Notes under the pieces: generated by a model | The model's database searches: none | Seen by the model: only the letters and a program-made list of their open reading frames with translations | Told to the model about the DNA's origin: nothing | Origin: MAG-121220-bin8 sp965655865 | GTDB lineage: Bacteria > Bacteroidota > Bacteroidia > Flavobacteriales > Flavobacteriaceae | Direction: 5' to 3' | DNA: 64,000 bases | Assembly (NCBI GenBank): GCA_965655865.1 | Contig: CBFHJJ010000004.1 | Location: forward strand, 1 to 64,000 | Shown: positions 44,899 through 53,964 of the stretch, one piece after another | How positions within the stretch are numbered: the first letter of the stretch is position 1 | Layout: every line of letters begins with the position of its first letter | Program-made: the position numbers and the translations under genes

Positions 44899-47250
44899 AT
44901 GTTCAAAAAGTATTTATATTTAATTCTTTTCCTATCAATTAATTTTATTTATTCTCAAGACAATTTTACTATAAGTGGATATGTTATGTCTTCTGAAAGC
45001 AACGAACTTGTTATTGGAGCTAATATCGTTTTTCCAGAAATTAATTCCGGGGCTATCACAAACAGTTACGGTTTTTTTTCAATAACAATTCCTGAGGGAG
45101 ATTACAAAGTAGAGATTAGTTCAATTGGATTTAAGAATATTTCAGAAAAGATTTTACTTCAAAAAGATTTAAAAGTAAACTATTATTTAGAAGAAAATAT
45201 TGAAAATTTAAATGAAGTAGTTGTCACTAAAAACGTTGAAGAAATAGATATAAAAAAACCTGTGATGAGTTTAAATATCTTATCCAATCAAACTATAAAA
45301 CAAACTCCTGTATTATTTGGAGAATCTGATTTGTTAAAAACAATTCAACTTTTGCCTGGAGTTTCAAATTCGGGTGAAGGAACTGGGGGATTTAATGTTC
45401 GTGGTGGTGCAGGCGATCAAAATTTAATATTATTTGATGAAGCTATTATTTATAACTCCTCACACCTATTTGGACTGTTTTCGGTATTTAATTCAGATGC
45501 AATTAAAGAATTAAAACTTTACAAGGGTGGAATTCCTGCATCATATGGCGGAAGATTATCTTCAGTGTTAGATGTATATCAGAAAGATGGAAATAGTAAA
45601 TCAAACAAACTTAGTGGTGGTATCGGACTAATTTCAAGTAGATTACTTTTTGAAGGTCCAATACAAAAAAACAAAAGTTCATTTCTAATTGCAGGTAGAG
45701 GATCTTATGCACATTTATTTTTAAAATTAACTGATATTGAAAATGTGGCATATTTTTATGATTTAAATACAAAATCTAACTTTAAAATAGACGATAAAAA
45801 CACGTTATACTTTTCAGGTTATTTTGGAAGAGACTTATTTAGATTAAATAATACTTTTTCTAACACTTATGGGAATTCCACAATTAACTTAAGATGGAAT
45901 CATTTATTGAGTGACAAAACATTCACAAACACATCAGTTATATATAGTGATTATTATTATGGATTAACTCTTGATTTCATAGGATTTAATTGGAATTCAG
46001 GAATTAAAAATTTAAATATAAAGTTCGATCTAAAAAATTATTATTCTGAAAAAATTCAATTTAATTATGGACTTAATTCTATATATTATGAATTTAATCC
46101 CGGCGAGATAAAACCGATTAATGATTCAGGAATTAATTATAAAAATTTAAATAAAAAGTATGCATTGGAAAATTCTGCATACTTTGATGTTATTCATAAT
46201 ATTTCAAAAAGATTTGCATTAAGATATGGCTTAAGAGTTAATCAGTTTCTCAGATTTAAACAAAATGGTCTCAATAGTTACTTAAATGACAATCCTGTAG
46301 ATTATGATTCTAATCTAGGTATATATAAAGGTGCTGAACCAATAGGAGAATTTAACAAAAATAAAAATACTTTAAAAGCATATGGAAATATAGAGCCTAG
46401 ATTAAATTTAGCTTACAACTTCGATAATAAATCAATAAAAGCTAGCTATAATAGATTAAATCAGTACATACATTTAATTTCAAATACAAGTGCACCAGCT
46501 CCTTTGGATGTATGGACACCTAGTGGCCCTTATTTAAAACCCCAAAAACTAGATCAATGGGCATTAGGATTTCAATCAAAAATTAAAAATAAATTTAATT
46601 TAGAAACTGAATTGTTTTATAAAAAAATTAAAAACAGACTTGATTATATTGATGGAGCAGATTTAGTAGCTAATGAAGCGGTAGAACGTGTTTTATTATC
46701 AGGAAAGTCAAGAGCATATGGGTGGGAATTTTTATTTAAAAAAAGCCAAGGTAAACACACTTATTGGTTAGCTTATACTCTTTCTAAATCTGAGCAAAAA
46801 ACTGAAGGAAGAACAAGTTTTGAAAAAGGGATAAATGATGGTGAATGGTATTATACTCCTTATGATAAAACCCACGACATTAGTTTTGTTTCAAATTATA
46901 AAATTTCAAATAAATTTACATTAAATACTAATTTCATTTTTCAAACTGGTCAACCCACTAATTATCCGGTTGGACAGTACACTTATATGGATTTAAATAT
47001 TCCAAATTATGGACCTAGAAATTCTAGAAGATTACCAAATTATCATAGATTAGATGTTTCAGTAACATTGAATTCTCAAAAAATAAAAAAATACAAAAGC
47101 GAATGGGTTTTTGGTTTTTATAACATATATAACAGAGATAATGCAAACTCTATTTTTTTTAGAGAGAATAGCGAAACTTTGAAAAATGAGGCGGTACAAC
47201 TATCTATTTTTGGTATTGTACCAAGCATAACTTACAACTTTAAATTTTGA
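44899..47250 (+). CDS. TonB-dependent outer membrane receptor with carboxypeptidase-regulatory-like domain
   Basis: A 783-residue outer-membrane receptor. A signal peptide ends near residue 20 (IYSQ); a CarboxypepD-reg-like domain spans about residues 23-95 (FTISGYVMSSESNELVIGANIVFPE); the plug follows (TPVLFGESDLLKTIQLLPGVSNSGEG, then GFNVRGGAGDQNLILFDEA); the remainder is a 22-strand-type barrel ending in an aromatic residue (YNFKF). It overlaps the DUF4249 lipoprotein gene by 4 nt, a pairing typical of Bacteroidota uptake systems that lack SusD. The ligand is unknown. Adjacent murQ raises the possibility of a murein-derived ligand. Confidence 0.93.
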   Translation: MFKKYLYLILFLSINFIYSQDNFTISGYVMSSESNELVIGANIVFPEINSGAITNSYGFFSITIPEGDYKVEISSIGFKNISEKILLQKDLKVNYYLEENIENLNEVVVTKNVEEIDIKKPVMSLNILSNQTIKQTPVLFGESDLLKTIQLLPGVSNSGEGTGGFNVRGGAGDQNLILFDEAIIYNSSHLFGLFSVFNSDAIKELKLYKGGIPASYGGRLSSVLDVYQKDGNSKSNKLSGGIGLISSRLLFEGPIQKNKSSFLIAGRGSYAHLFLKLTDIENVAYFYDLNTKSNFKIDDKNTLYFSGYFGRDLFRLNNTFSNTYGNSTINLRWNHLLSDKTFTNTSVIYSDYYYGLTLDFIGFNWNSGIKNLNIKFDLKNYYSEKIQFNYGLNSIYYEFNPGEIKPINDSGINYKNLNKKYALENSAYFDVIHNISKRFALRYGLRVNQFLRFKQNGLNSYLNDNPVDYDSNLGIYKGAEPIGEFNKNKNTLKAYGNIEPRLNLAYNFDNKSIKASYNRLNQYIHLISNTSAPAPLDVWTPSGPYLKPQKLDQWALGFQSKIKNKFNLETELFYKKIKNRLDYIDGADLVANEAVERVLLSGKSRAYGWEFLFKKSQGKHTYWLAYTLSKSEQKTEGRTSFEKGINDGEWYYTPYDKTHDISFVSNYKISNKFTLNTNFIFQTGQPTNYPVGQYTYMDLNIPNYGPRNSRRLPNYHRLDVSVTLNSQKIKKYKSEWVFGFYNIYNRDNANSIFFRENSETLKNEAVQLSIFGIVPSITYNFKF

Positions 47251-48089
47251 TGAAAAAACTTATATTAATTACTTTAATAGCATTCACATTAAGTTGTGAA
47301 AAAGTAATAGAACTTGAAACAGAGTTTGAGGATAAAAGACTTGTAATAGATGCTAGTATATCAAAACATAAAGATAGTATCAATGGAAGAGCTGTTGTGA
47401 AGCTAAGCGAAACCATGCCTTATTTTTCTGATAATAATAGTAATGTAGAAAATGCACTGGTTTCTATTAAAGTAAATGAAGAAAATTTTAATTTAAATTT
47501 TGATAATGTTAAATCATATTATTGGTCCAAAATAAATAATATTGAAAATGAAGATTATATTTTATCAATAAAGCATGATGATAACATTTATATTTCAACT
47601 GAAAAATTAATTCAAACACCAAAAATTAACTCTGTAAAATTTGGTGATAGAAAGTCATTAAATGAAGATGAAGTTGAATTACTTATAACTTTTAATGATC
47701 CACCAGAGACAGGTAATTATTATTTGTGGAAATTTGGCCCTAAAAAAAATGGCAAATTTGATTATTTACCTGCCCTAGATAAATATATAAACGGAAATGA
47801 ATTTACTTTTTCATTTTTTATTGATAAAACTGAATATTTAAAAGAAGTAGATTTTATCAATATTGAAATAAATGGAATAAGTGAAGACTATTATAATTAT
47901 CTTAACATACTTACTTCTCAAGCTGGAGCGCAAAGCGGAAGGCCATTTTCTACGGCAAATTCAGTTATTAAAGGTAATATCATAAATCAATCAAATCCTG
48001 AAAATTTTCCTTTGGGATATTACATAGTTTCTGAATTTGATTACTTTAGATTATCAAAAAAAGATGCTCCTGCAGATTTTTTTGATTAA
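47247..48089 (+). CDS. DUF4249 family lipoprotein, partner of the TonB-dependent receptor
   Basis: A 280-residue predicted lipoprotein with signal LILITLIAFTLSC and the DUF4249 hallmarks CEKVIELE...RLVIDASIS near the N-terminus, then NVENALVSIKVNEENFNL. Late in the protein FNFLNILTSQ-like YYNYLNILTSQAGAQSGRPFS is also typical. DUF4249 proteins sit next to TonB receptors and may act as surface ligand-binding or plug partners; the function is not established. It overlaps the receptor gene by 4 nt and precedes murQ by 10 nt. Confidence 0.88.
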   Translation: MMKKLILITLIAFTLSCEKVIELETEFEDKRLVIDASISKHKDSINGRAVVKLSETMPYFSDNNSNVENALVSIKVNEENFNLNFDNVKSYYWSKINNIENEDYILSIKHDDNIYISTEKLIQTPKINSVKFGDRKSLNEDEVELLITFNDPPETGNYYLWKFGPKKNGKFDYLPALDKYINGNEFTFSFFIDKTEYLKEVDFINIEINGISEDYYNYLNILTSQAGAQSGRPFSTANSVIKGNIINQSNPENFPLGYYIVSEFDYFRLSKKDAPADFFD

Positions 48090-48099
48090 AAAGTAATTT

Positions 48100-48912
48100 A
48101 TGAGTTTTGAAAGGATAACAGAATCGAATTCAAATTATGATGATTTAGAATTAAAATCGTCTATAGAATTGTTGAAAATAATAAACAAGGAAGATCAATC
48201 TGTTGCTTTCAGTGTTCAAAAAGAATTAGGTAACATAAATAATTTAATTTTAAAAGTAATTGAACAAATTAGTAATGGAGGAAGAATATTTTATATTGGT
48301 TCTGGAACAAGCGGAAGATTAGGTGTAGTTGATGCATCTGAATGTCCTCCAACATTTGGAGTTGAAAGTACACTATTCAATGGAATCATAGCAGGTGGAG
48401 ATAACGCCATAAGAAAAAGTATTGAAAATGCTGAAGATGAACCAATGAAGGGTTGGAAAGACTTATTAGATTTTAATATAAATAAAAACGATTTTGTAAT
48501 TGGAATTGCTGCATCAGGAACTACACCATATGTAATTGGTGCCATAAGCAATTGTTTTAAAAAAAACATACCCTCAGGTTGCATTACATGCAATCCAGGC
48601 AGTCCATTATCTTTAGCATGTGAATACCCAATTGAAATAAATGTTGGACCCGAAGTAGTAACTGGAAGTTCAAGAATGAAAGCTGGAACAGCGCAAAAAA
48701 TGGTGTTAAACATGATTTCCACAATATCAATGATAAAAATTGGTAAAATAAAAGGAAATAAAATGGTAGACATGCAACTTTCAAATGACAAATTAGTAAA
48801 CAGAGCAAAAAATATTATTATGAATACCTTAAGGGTAAATGAAAAAAAGGCAAATGAGCTTTTAAGTATTCATAAAAGTGTTAGGAAAGCAATTAATAGT
48901 CATTCAAAATGA
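48100..48912 (+). CDS. murQ: N-acetylmuramic acid 6-phosphate etherase
   Basis: MurQ cleaves the lactyl ether of MurNAc-6-phosphate during murein recycling, giving GlcNAc-6-phosphate and lactate. The SIS domain shows GSGTSGRLGVVDASECPPTFG with Glu81, and ENAEDEPMKGW with the second active-site glutamate near residue 112. It is 270 residues, slightly shorter than E. coli MurQ (about 298), which fits loss of part of the C-terminal helical region. It sits 10 nt after the TonB receptor/DUF4249 pair and overlaps the DUF6095 gene by 4 nt. Confidence 0.96.
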   Translation: MSFERITESNSNYDDLELKSSIELLKIINKEDQSVAFSVQKELGNINNLILKVIEQISNGGRIFYIGSGTSGRLGVVDASECPPTFGVESTLFNGIIAGGDNAIRKSIENAEDEPMKGWKDLLDFNINKNDFVIGIAASGTTPYVIGAISNCFKKNIPSGCITCNPGSPLSLACEYPIEINVGPEVVTGSSRMKAGTAQKMVLNMISTISMIKIGKIKGNKMVDMQLSNDKLVNRAKNIIMNTLRVNEKKANELLSIHKSVRKAINSHSK

Positions 48913-49133
48913 AAGAAAATCTATTTGGCAAAGGTTTTAAACAGATAATACTGTCCTTCTTTTTTATGTTTTTAGGCCCTACTCTAATGTTTCAATCCCT
49001 AAAAAATGAGGAACATCCTTGGTTTTTAATTGTTTTTATCGTTAGTATAATTATTTGTTTCACTGCAATTTATCAAGGTTTTAATGGATTAAAAAATATC
49101 ATGAAAGCTATTTTTAAAAAAAAAGACAGTTAA
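48909..49133 (+). CDS. Small membrane protein, DUF6095-like
   Basis: A 74-residue protein with two hydrophobic segments (about residues 11-27 and 37-55) and a basic C-terminus ending KAIFKKKDS. I recognise it as the small conserved protein found after murQ in Flavobacteriia (DUF6095, number from memory). It starts within the murQ stop region (4-nt overlap). No function can be deduced beyond a likely inner-membrane location and coupling to murQ. Confidence 0.78.
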   Translation: MKENLFGKGFKQIILSFFFMFLGPTLMFQSLKNEEHPWFLIVFIVSIIICFTAIYQGFNGLKNIMKAIFKKKDS

Positions 49134-49181
49134 GTTGTTAAGTAATTCAATGATATTATCTTTGCAATAATATTTTTATAA

Positions 49182-51122
49182 ATGATTCAAATAAAATTTC
49201 CTGATGGAGCTACTAGATCTTATGAATCTGGTGTAACACCTTTTCTAATTGCAACTTCAATTAGCGAAGGTCTTGCTAGAAATATAATTTCTGCAAAATT
49301 CAATGGAAAAATAATTGAAACAGTTACTCAGCTAATAGATGATGGAGATTTAACTTTTTACACGTGGAATGATTTTGAAGGTAAAAAAGCTTTCTGGCAC
49401 TCTTCAGCACATTTATTAGCACAAACTTTAAAGGAATTTTATAACAATATTAAACTTACTATTGGTCCTGCAATAAATAATGGATTCTATTACGATGTAG
49501 ATTTTGGAGAGCATATAATGTCAGAAAAAGATTTTTCTAAAATTGAAAAAAGAATGATTGAAATTGCAAGAGAAAAACACGAATTTAAACTCAGAACAAT
49601 TTCAAAAACATCTGCTTTAGAATATTATTCAGACATTAACAATGAATATAAAGTAGAGCTAATAAAAAACTTAACAGATGGAGAAATAACATTTTGTGAT
49701 CACGATAATTTTACCGATTTGTGCAAAGGAGGTCATATTCCGCACACAGGATACATAAAAGCAGTCAAACTAATGAGTGTGGCAGGTGCCTATTGGAGAG
49801 CTGATCAAAAAAACAAACAACTTACTCGAGTTTATGGAATTTCTTTTCCTAAACAAAAAGAATTAACAGAGTATTTAGAACTTATTGAAGAAGCTAAAAA
49901 AAGAGATCACAGAAAACTTGGGAAAGAACTAGAATTGTTTACATTTTCAAATAAAGTTGGACAAGGTCTACCTTTATGGCTTCCTAAAGGAGCCGAGTTA
50001 AGGGAAAGATTAGAGAATTTCTTAAAAAAAGCTCAAAAAAAAGCTGGATATGAACAAGTTATATCACCGCATATAGGTAATAAAGAACTTTACATGACAT
50101 CTGGTCATTACCAAAAATATGGAGAAAGTAGTTTTCAACCAATAACTACACCTGCAGATGGAGAAGAGTTTTTATTAAAACCTATGAATTGTCCGCACCA
50201 CTGTGAAATATATAATGCAAAACAATGGAGCTATAAAGAACTTCCTGCTAGATATGCTGAGTTCGGAACAGTTTATAGATACGAACAAAGTGGTGAATTA
50301 CATGGATTAACAAGAGTTAGAGGTTTTACTCAGGATGATGCACATATTTTTTGTACTCAAGATCAATTAAATTCTGAATTTAAAAATGTAATAGACTTAG
50401 TACTATATGTTTTTAAATCACTTGGATTTGAAAACTTTACAGCTCAAGTTTCTTTGAGAGATACTGAAAATAAAGATAAATATATTGGTTCTGATGATAA
50501 TTGGAAGGAAGCAGAAAATGCTATTTTAAATGCAACTAAAGAAAAAGGGTTAAATTATAAAATTGAATATGGAGAAGCTGCATTTTACGGACCGAAATTA
50601 GACTTTATGGTTAAAGATGCTTTAGGAAGAGAGTGGCAACTAGGAACAATACAAGTTGATTATAATCTTCCTGAAAGATTTGATTTAACATATATTGATA
50701 AAAATAATGAATCACAAAGACCAGTTATGATTCACAGAGCTCCTTTTGGAAGCTTAGAAAGATTTATAGCTATTTTAATTGAACATACGGGTGGTAATTT
50801 TCCATTATGGCTAACTGCGAATCAAGTATCTATAATCCCTGTTGGAGAAAAACACAAAATATATAGCGAAAAAGTTTTAAAATTACTAGAAAATGACGAA
50901 ATTCGCGCCACTGTTGATGACAGAAGTGAGACGGTTGGAAAAAAAATACGTGAATCTGAACTTAAAAAAGTTCCTTTTATGTTAATTGTTGGTGATGAAG
51001 AGATTAAGCAAGAAATATTTCCTATCAGAGCTCATGGCGGAATTGACATAGGTAAAATGAATATTGATGATTTTGTTCAATTTATAAAGAAAAAAACATC
51101 TGAAAAGATTAAAGATTTTTAA
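49182..51122 (+). CDS. thrS: Threonine-tRNA ligase
   Basis: ThrRS charges tRNA-Thr. Domains in order: TGS (residues 1-60, IQIKFPDGATRSYESGVTP), the editing domain with HSSAHLLAQTL and CKGGHIPHTG, the class II core with MNCPHHCEIY, RGFTQDDAHIF and MIHRAPFGSLERF (zinc Cys and two His), and a C-terminal anticodon-binding domain (VSIIPVGEKHKIY). Length is 646 residues, normal. It heads the classical thrS-infC-rpmI-rplT cluster; the 48-nt upstream gap leaves little room for a control element. Confidence 0.98.
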   Translation: MIQIKFPDGATRSYESGVTPFLIATSISEGLARNIISAKFNGKIIETVTQLIDDGDLTFYTWNDFEGKKAFWHSSAHLLAQTLKEFYNNIKLTIGPAINNGFYYDVDFGEHIMSEKDFSKIEKRMIEIAREKHEFKLRTISKTSALEYYSDINNEYKVELIKNLTDGEITFCDHDNFTDLCKGGHIPHTGYIKAVKLMSVAGAYWRADQKNKQLTRVYGISFPKQKELTEYLELIEEAKKRDHRKLGKELELFTFSNKVGQGLPLWLPKGAELRERLENFLKKAQKKAGYEQVISPHIGNKELYMTSGHYQKYGESSFQPITTPADGEEFLLKPMNCPHHCEIYNAKQWSYKELPARYAEFGTVYRYEQSGELHGLTRVRGFTQDDAHIFCTQDQLNSEFKNVIDLVLYVFKSLGFENFTAQVSLRDTENKDKYIGSDDNWKEAENAILNATKEKGLNYKIEYGEAAFYGPKLDFMVKDALGREWQLGTIQVDYNLPERFDLTYIDKNNESQRPVMIHRAPFGSLERFIAILIEHTGGNFPLWLTANQVSIIPVGEKHKIYSEKVLKLLENDEIRATVDDRSETVGKKIRESELKKVPFMLIVGDEEIKQEIFPIRAHGGIDIGKMNIDDFVQFIKKKTSEKIKDF

Positions 51123-51141
51123 ATAATTTAAACTTACAGCT

Positions 51142-51693
51142 ATAGCAATTAGAAGAAAAAGAAGCAGAAGACCTGCTAGAATAATTAAAGAGAATCCTCA
51201 TAAAATAAATGGATTCATAAGAGCTAATGAAATTAGACTCGTAGGCAATAATGTTGAAGTTGGTGTATACCCGCTTCAAAAGGGTATTGAGTTAGCTAAT
51301 GAATTAGAATTGGATTTAGTTGAAATCTCTCCAAAAGCTTCACCCCCAGTTTGTAAAATATTAGATTATAAAAAGTTTTTGTATGAACAAAAGAAAAGAG
51401 ATAAAGTTTTAAAAGCAAAATCAACTAAAGTAATTGTAAAAGAGATAAGATTTGGTCCTCAAACAGATGAACATGATTATCAGTTTAAAAAGAAACATGG
51501 AATAAAGTTTCTTAAAGAAGGTGCTAAATTAAAAGCTTATGTTTTTTTTAAAGGAAGATCGATAATTTTTAAAGAACAAGGTCAAATATTGTTGTTAAAA
51601 CTTGCTCAGGAATTAGAAGAATATGGAAAAGTTGAGTCCTTACCTACTATGGAAGGAAAAAAAATGATTATGTTTGTTGCCCCTAAGAAATAA
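51142..51693 (+). CDS. infC: Translation initiation factor IF-3 with non-canonical start codon (AUA)
   Basis: IF-3 binds the 30S subunit, prevents subunit joining and proofreads the start codon. The frame encodes [13 protein letters not shown], then [52 protein letters not shown] and ends MIMFVAPKK. No ATG, GTG or TTG occurs between the in-frame stop at 51124-51126 and 51310, yet conserved N-domain sequence is encoded throughout. ATA at 51142, just before GCA-ATT-AGA-AGA, fits the family start MAIRR; ATT at 51148 is the alternative. From 51142 the protein has 183 residues, as expected. A rare start is in line with IF-3 autoregulation, known for the AUU start of E. coli infC. Confidence 0.92.
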   Translation: MAIRRKRSRRPARIIKENPHKINGFIRANEIRLVGNNVEVGVYPLQKGIELANELELDLVEISPKASPPVCKILDYKKFLYEQKKRDKVLKAKSTKVIVKEIRFGPQTDEHDYQFKKKHGIKFLKEGAKLKAYVFFKGRSIIFKEQGQILLLKLAQELEEYGKVESLPTMEGKKMIMFVAPKK

Positions 51694-51707
51694 ATAATAA
51701 AGAAGTT

Positions 51708-51905
51708 ATGCCTAAAATGAAAACAAAATCTAGTGCTAAGAAAAGATTCAAAGTTACTGGAACAGGTAAAATTAAAAGAAAGCACGCTTTCAAAAGTCAC
51801 ATTTTAACAAAAAAGTCTAAAAAAAGAAAGTTAAAGCTAACTCACTCTGGACTCGTAAGTGACAGCGATAGTGATAATATTAAACAACAATTACGTTTGA
51901 AATAG
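51708..51905 (+). CDS. rpmI: 50S ribosomal protein L35
   Basis: A 65-residue, strongly basic protein with the L35 pattern [30 protein letters not shown]. It lies 14 nt after infC. The following rplT is separated by an unusually large 81-nt gap that contains a candidate internal promoter. Confidence 0.97.
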   Translation: MPKMKTKSSAKKRFKVTGTGKIKRKHAFKSHILTKKSKKRKLKLTHSGLVSDSDSDNIKQQLRLK

Positions 51906-51952
51906 AACGGTTTATAAAAATAAGTTTAACCAGGAAAAAGGTATAAAGTTCA

Positions 51953-51960
51953 TAATTTTG
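51953..51960 (+). promoter_or_regulatory. Possible internal -7 element between rpmI and rplT
   Basis: TAATTTTG matches TAnnTTTG fully and lies 26 nt before the rplT ATG. No good TTTG is found 17 to 20 nt upstream. It might allow separate expression of L20, or be chance in AT-rich sequence. Confidence 0.22.
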
Positions 51961-51986
51961 ACACCTAATCCAAAAAAATAAATAAA

Positions 51987-52331
51987 ATGCCAAGATCAGT
52001 AAATTCTGTCGCATCAAGACAGAGAAGAAAAAAAATTCTTAAACAAGCTAAAGGATATTTCGGAAGAAGAAAAAACGTTTGGACAGTAGCTAAAAATGCT
52101 GTTGAAAAAGGTCTTACTTATGCTTACAGAGATAGAAAAAATAAGAAAAGAACATTTAGAGCGCTCTGGATCACAAGAATAAATGCCGGAGCTAGATTAC
52201 ATGGATTATCTTATTCTGAGTTAATGGGTAAATTAAAAGCTAATAATATTGATATTAATAGAAAAGTTTTAGCTGATTTAGCGATGAATAATCCTCAAGC
52301 TTTTACAGAAATTGTAAATAAAGTAAAATAA
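51987..52331 (+). CDS. rplT: 50S ribosomal protein L20
   Basis: L20 binds 23S rRNA early in 50S assembly. The 114-residue sequence has [29 protein letters not shown] at the start and [23 protein letters not shown] in the C-terminal half, both family hallmarks. It ends the thrS-infC-rpmI-rplT cluster, 10 nt from the convergent dnaB. Confidence 0.98.
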   Translation: MPRSVNSVASRQRRKKILKQAKGYFGRRKNVWTVAKNAVEKGLTYAYRDRKNKKRTFRALWITRINAGARLHGLSYSELMGKLKANNIDINRKVLADLAMNNPQAFTEIVNKVK

Positions 52332-52341
52332 GGGCATTTTT

Positions 52342-53859
52342 TTAAAAAGGCATATCCTCATTATCGTCTCTGTATCCACCACTTTCAAAAGCTTGATCCG
52401 GATTAACTTTTAAGCTATCCTTGTTAATTTTTGATTGGTATTCAAATGGCGTTTCAAAATTATCTAAGTTTTCAAATTTTCCTAGGTTAGAAACAAACTT
52501 AAGCTTAATATTATTCAAACCTCCATTCCTGTGTTTTGCAACTATAAATTCAGCTTGTCCTGCAGATGGAGTTCGTTCTTCATCGTCCCATTCATCAATT
52601 TTATAATATTCAGGTCTATAAATAAAAGATACAATATCAGCATCTTGTTCAATAGCACCAGATTCTCTTAAATCTGAAAGTATAGGTCTTTTACTTCCTC
52701 CTCTTGTTTCAACTGCCCTTGATAATTGAGATAAAGCAATAACCGGAACATCAAGTTCCTTAGCTAAGGCTTTTAAGTTTCTAGAAATAGTTGATATTTC
52801 TTGTTCACGGTTACCATTTTTATTTGAACCTCCAGCTGTCATTAATTGAAGATAATCAATTACGATAAGTTTAATTCCGTGTTGAGAAGACAACCTTCTA
52901 GCTTTAGCTCTTAGATCAAAAATAGACAATGATGGTGTATCATCAATAAACAAAGGAGCATTTTCGAGAGCAGATACTTTAACATTTAATTGCTCCCACT
53001 CAAATTTTTCTAAATTACCAGTTCTTAATTTTTCAGAGGACAATCCTGTTTCCGAGGAAATAAGTCTTGTAATTAACTGTATCGAAGACATTTCAAGAGA
53101 GAAAAAAGCTATTGGAATATTTTGAGCTACGGCAATATTTCTAGCCATAGATAATGTTAAAGCAGTTTTACCCATCCCAGGTCGGGCTGCAATAATAACT
53201 AAATCACTTGGTTGCCATCCCGAGGTCAATTTATCAAGATCAGAAAAACCAGAGGGAATTCCGCTAAGACCGTCTTTATTTGATATTTCTTCGATTTTTT
53301 TCTTTGCTTGTATTACTAAGCTTTGAGCAGTTTCGGTAGATTTCTTAATATTTCCTTGAGTAACATCATACAATTTAGATTCTGCTTTATCTAATAAATT
53401 AAAGACATCTTTAGTTTCGTCATAAGATTCCTCAATAATTTCGGTTGAAATCCTGATTAAACTTCTTTGTATATATTTTTGTAAAATAATTCTGGCATGA
53501 TATTCAATATGAGCAGACGATGAAACTTTTTGTGTAAGTTGAACTAAATAGTAATCCCCTCCAGCTTTTTCTAATTTTCCATCAGATTTAAGTTTTGTTG
53601 AAACGGTTAATAAATCTATTGGTTCAGTGTTTTCAAATAGCTTTACTATGCTTTGAAATATATATTGATGAGATTCTTTATAAAAGGCTTCAGAATGTAA
53701 AATATCTATAACTGCATCTACACCCTTCTTATCTATCATCATAGCACCCAAAACAACTTCTTCTAAATCTAAAGCCTGAGGAGGAAGTTTTCCTTTTTCA
53801 AAAGGAACAACCTGAGGGTTTTTAAAAGATCTATCAAAATTTGGTTTGACTTTTTCCAT
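52342..53859 (-). CDS. dnaB: Replicative DNA helicase DnaB
   Basis: DnaB is the hexameric replication-fork helicase. The N-terminal domain has PPQALDLEEVVLGAMMIDKKGVDAV; the RecA-like domain has Walker A AARPGMGKTA near residue 230 and the DnaB motifs IDDTPSLSIFDLRAKARRL, IDYLQLM and LRESGAIEQDADIV. The 505-residue length is normal and there is no intein. It is a single gene, with a 105-nt AT-rich gap to accA that shows no convincing promoter. Confidence 0.98.
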   Translation of the reverse strand: MEKVKPNFDRSFKNPQVVPFEKGKLPPQALDLEEVVLGAMMIDKKGVDAVIDILHSEAFYKESHQYIFQSIVKLFENTEPIDLLTVSTKLKSDGKLEKAGGDYYLVQLTQKVSSSAHIEYHARIILQKYIQRSLIRISTEIIEESYDETKDVFNLLDKAESKLYDVTQGNIKKSTETAQSLVIQAKKKIEEISNKDGLSGIPSGFSDLDKLTSGWQPSDLVIIAARPGMGKTALTLSMARNIAVAQNIPIAFFSLEMSSIQLITRLISSETGLSSEKLRTGNLEKFEWEQLNVKVSALENAPLFIDDTPSLSIFDLRAKARRLSSQHGIKLIVIDYLQLMTAGGSNKNGNREQEISTISRNLKALAKELDVPVIALSQLSRAVETRGGSKRPILSDLRESGAIEQDADIVSFIYRPEYYKIDEWDDEERTPSAGQAEFIVAKHRNGGLNNIKLKFVSNLGKFENLDNFETPFEYQSKINKDSLKVNPDQAFESGGYRDDNEDMPF

Positions 53860-53964
53860 ACATCTAACTTAGAAAAAGTAAAATAGATTGAGCTACAAAA
53901 GAGAAATATATAACAAACAAGAATTTGTTAATAAATCATAATAATTGTTAATATCAGGAAGTTT

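Noticed and set aside
48291..48791. 166-codon open frame antisense to murQ
   Set aside because: Fully inside murQ with no motif; an antisense shadow.
51310..51693. infC starting at the TTG at 51310 (127 residues)
   Set aside because: It would drop most of the IF-3 N-domain, whose conserved coding continues upstream to 51142 without a stop.
52332..52360. Possible terminator hairpin between rplT and dnaB
   Set aside because: Only an imperfect A/T-rich inverted repeat with mismatches in the G/C part; not comparable with the leuB/rpsA terminator.
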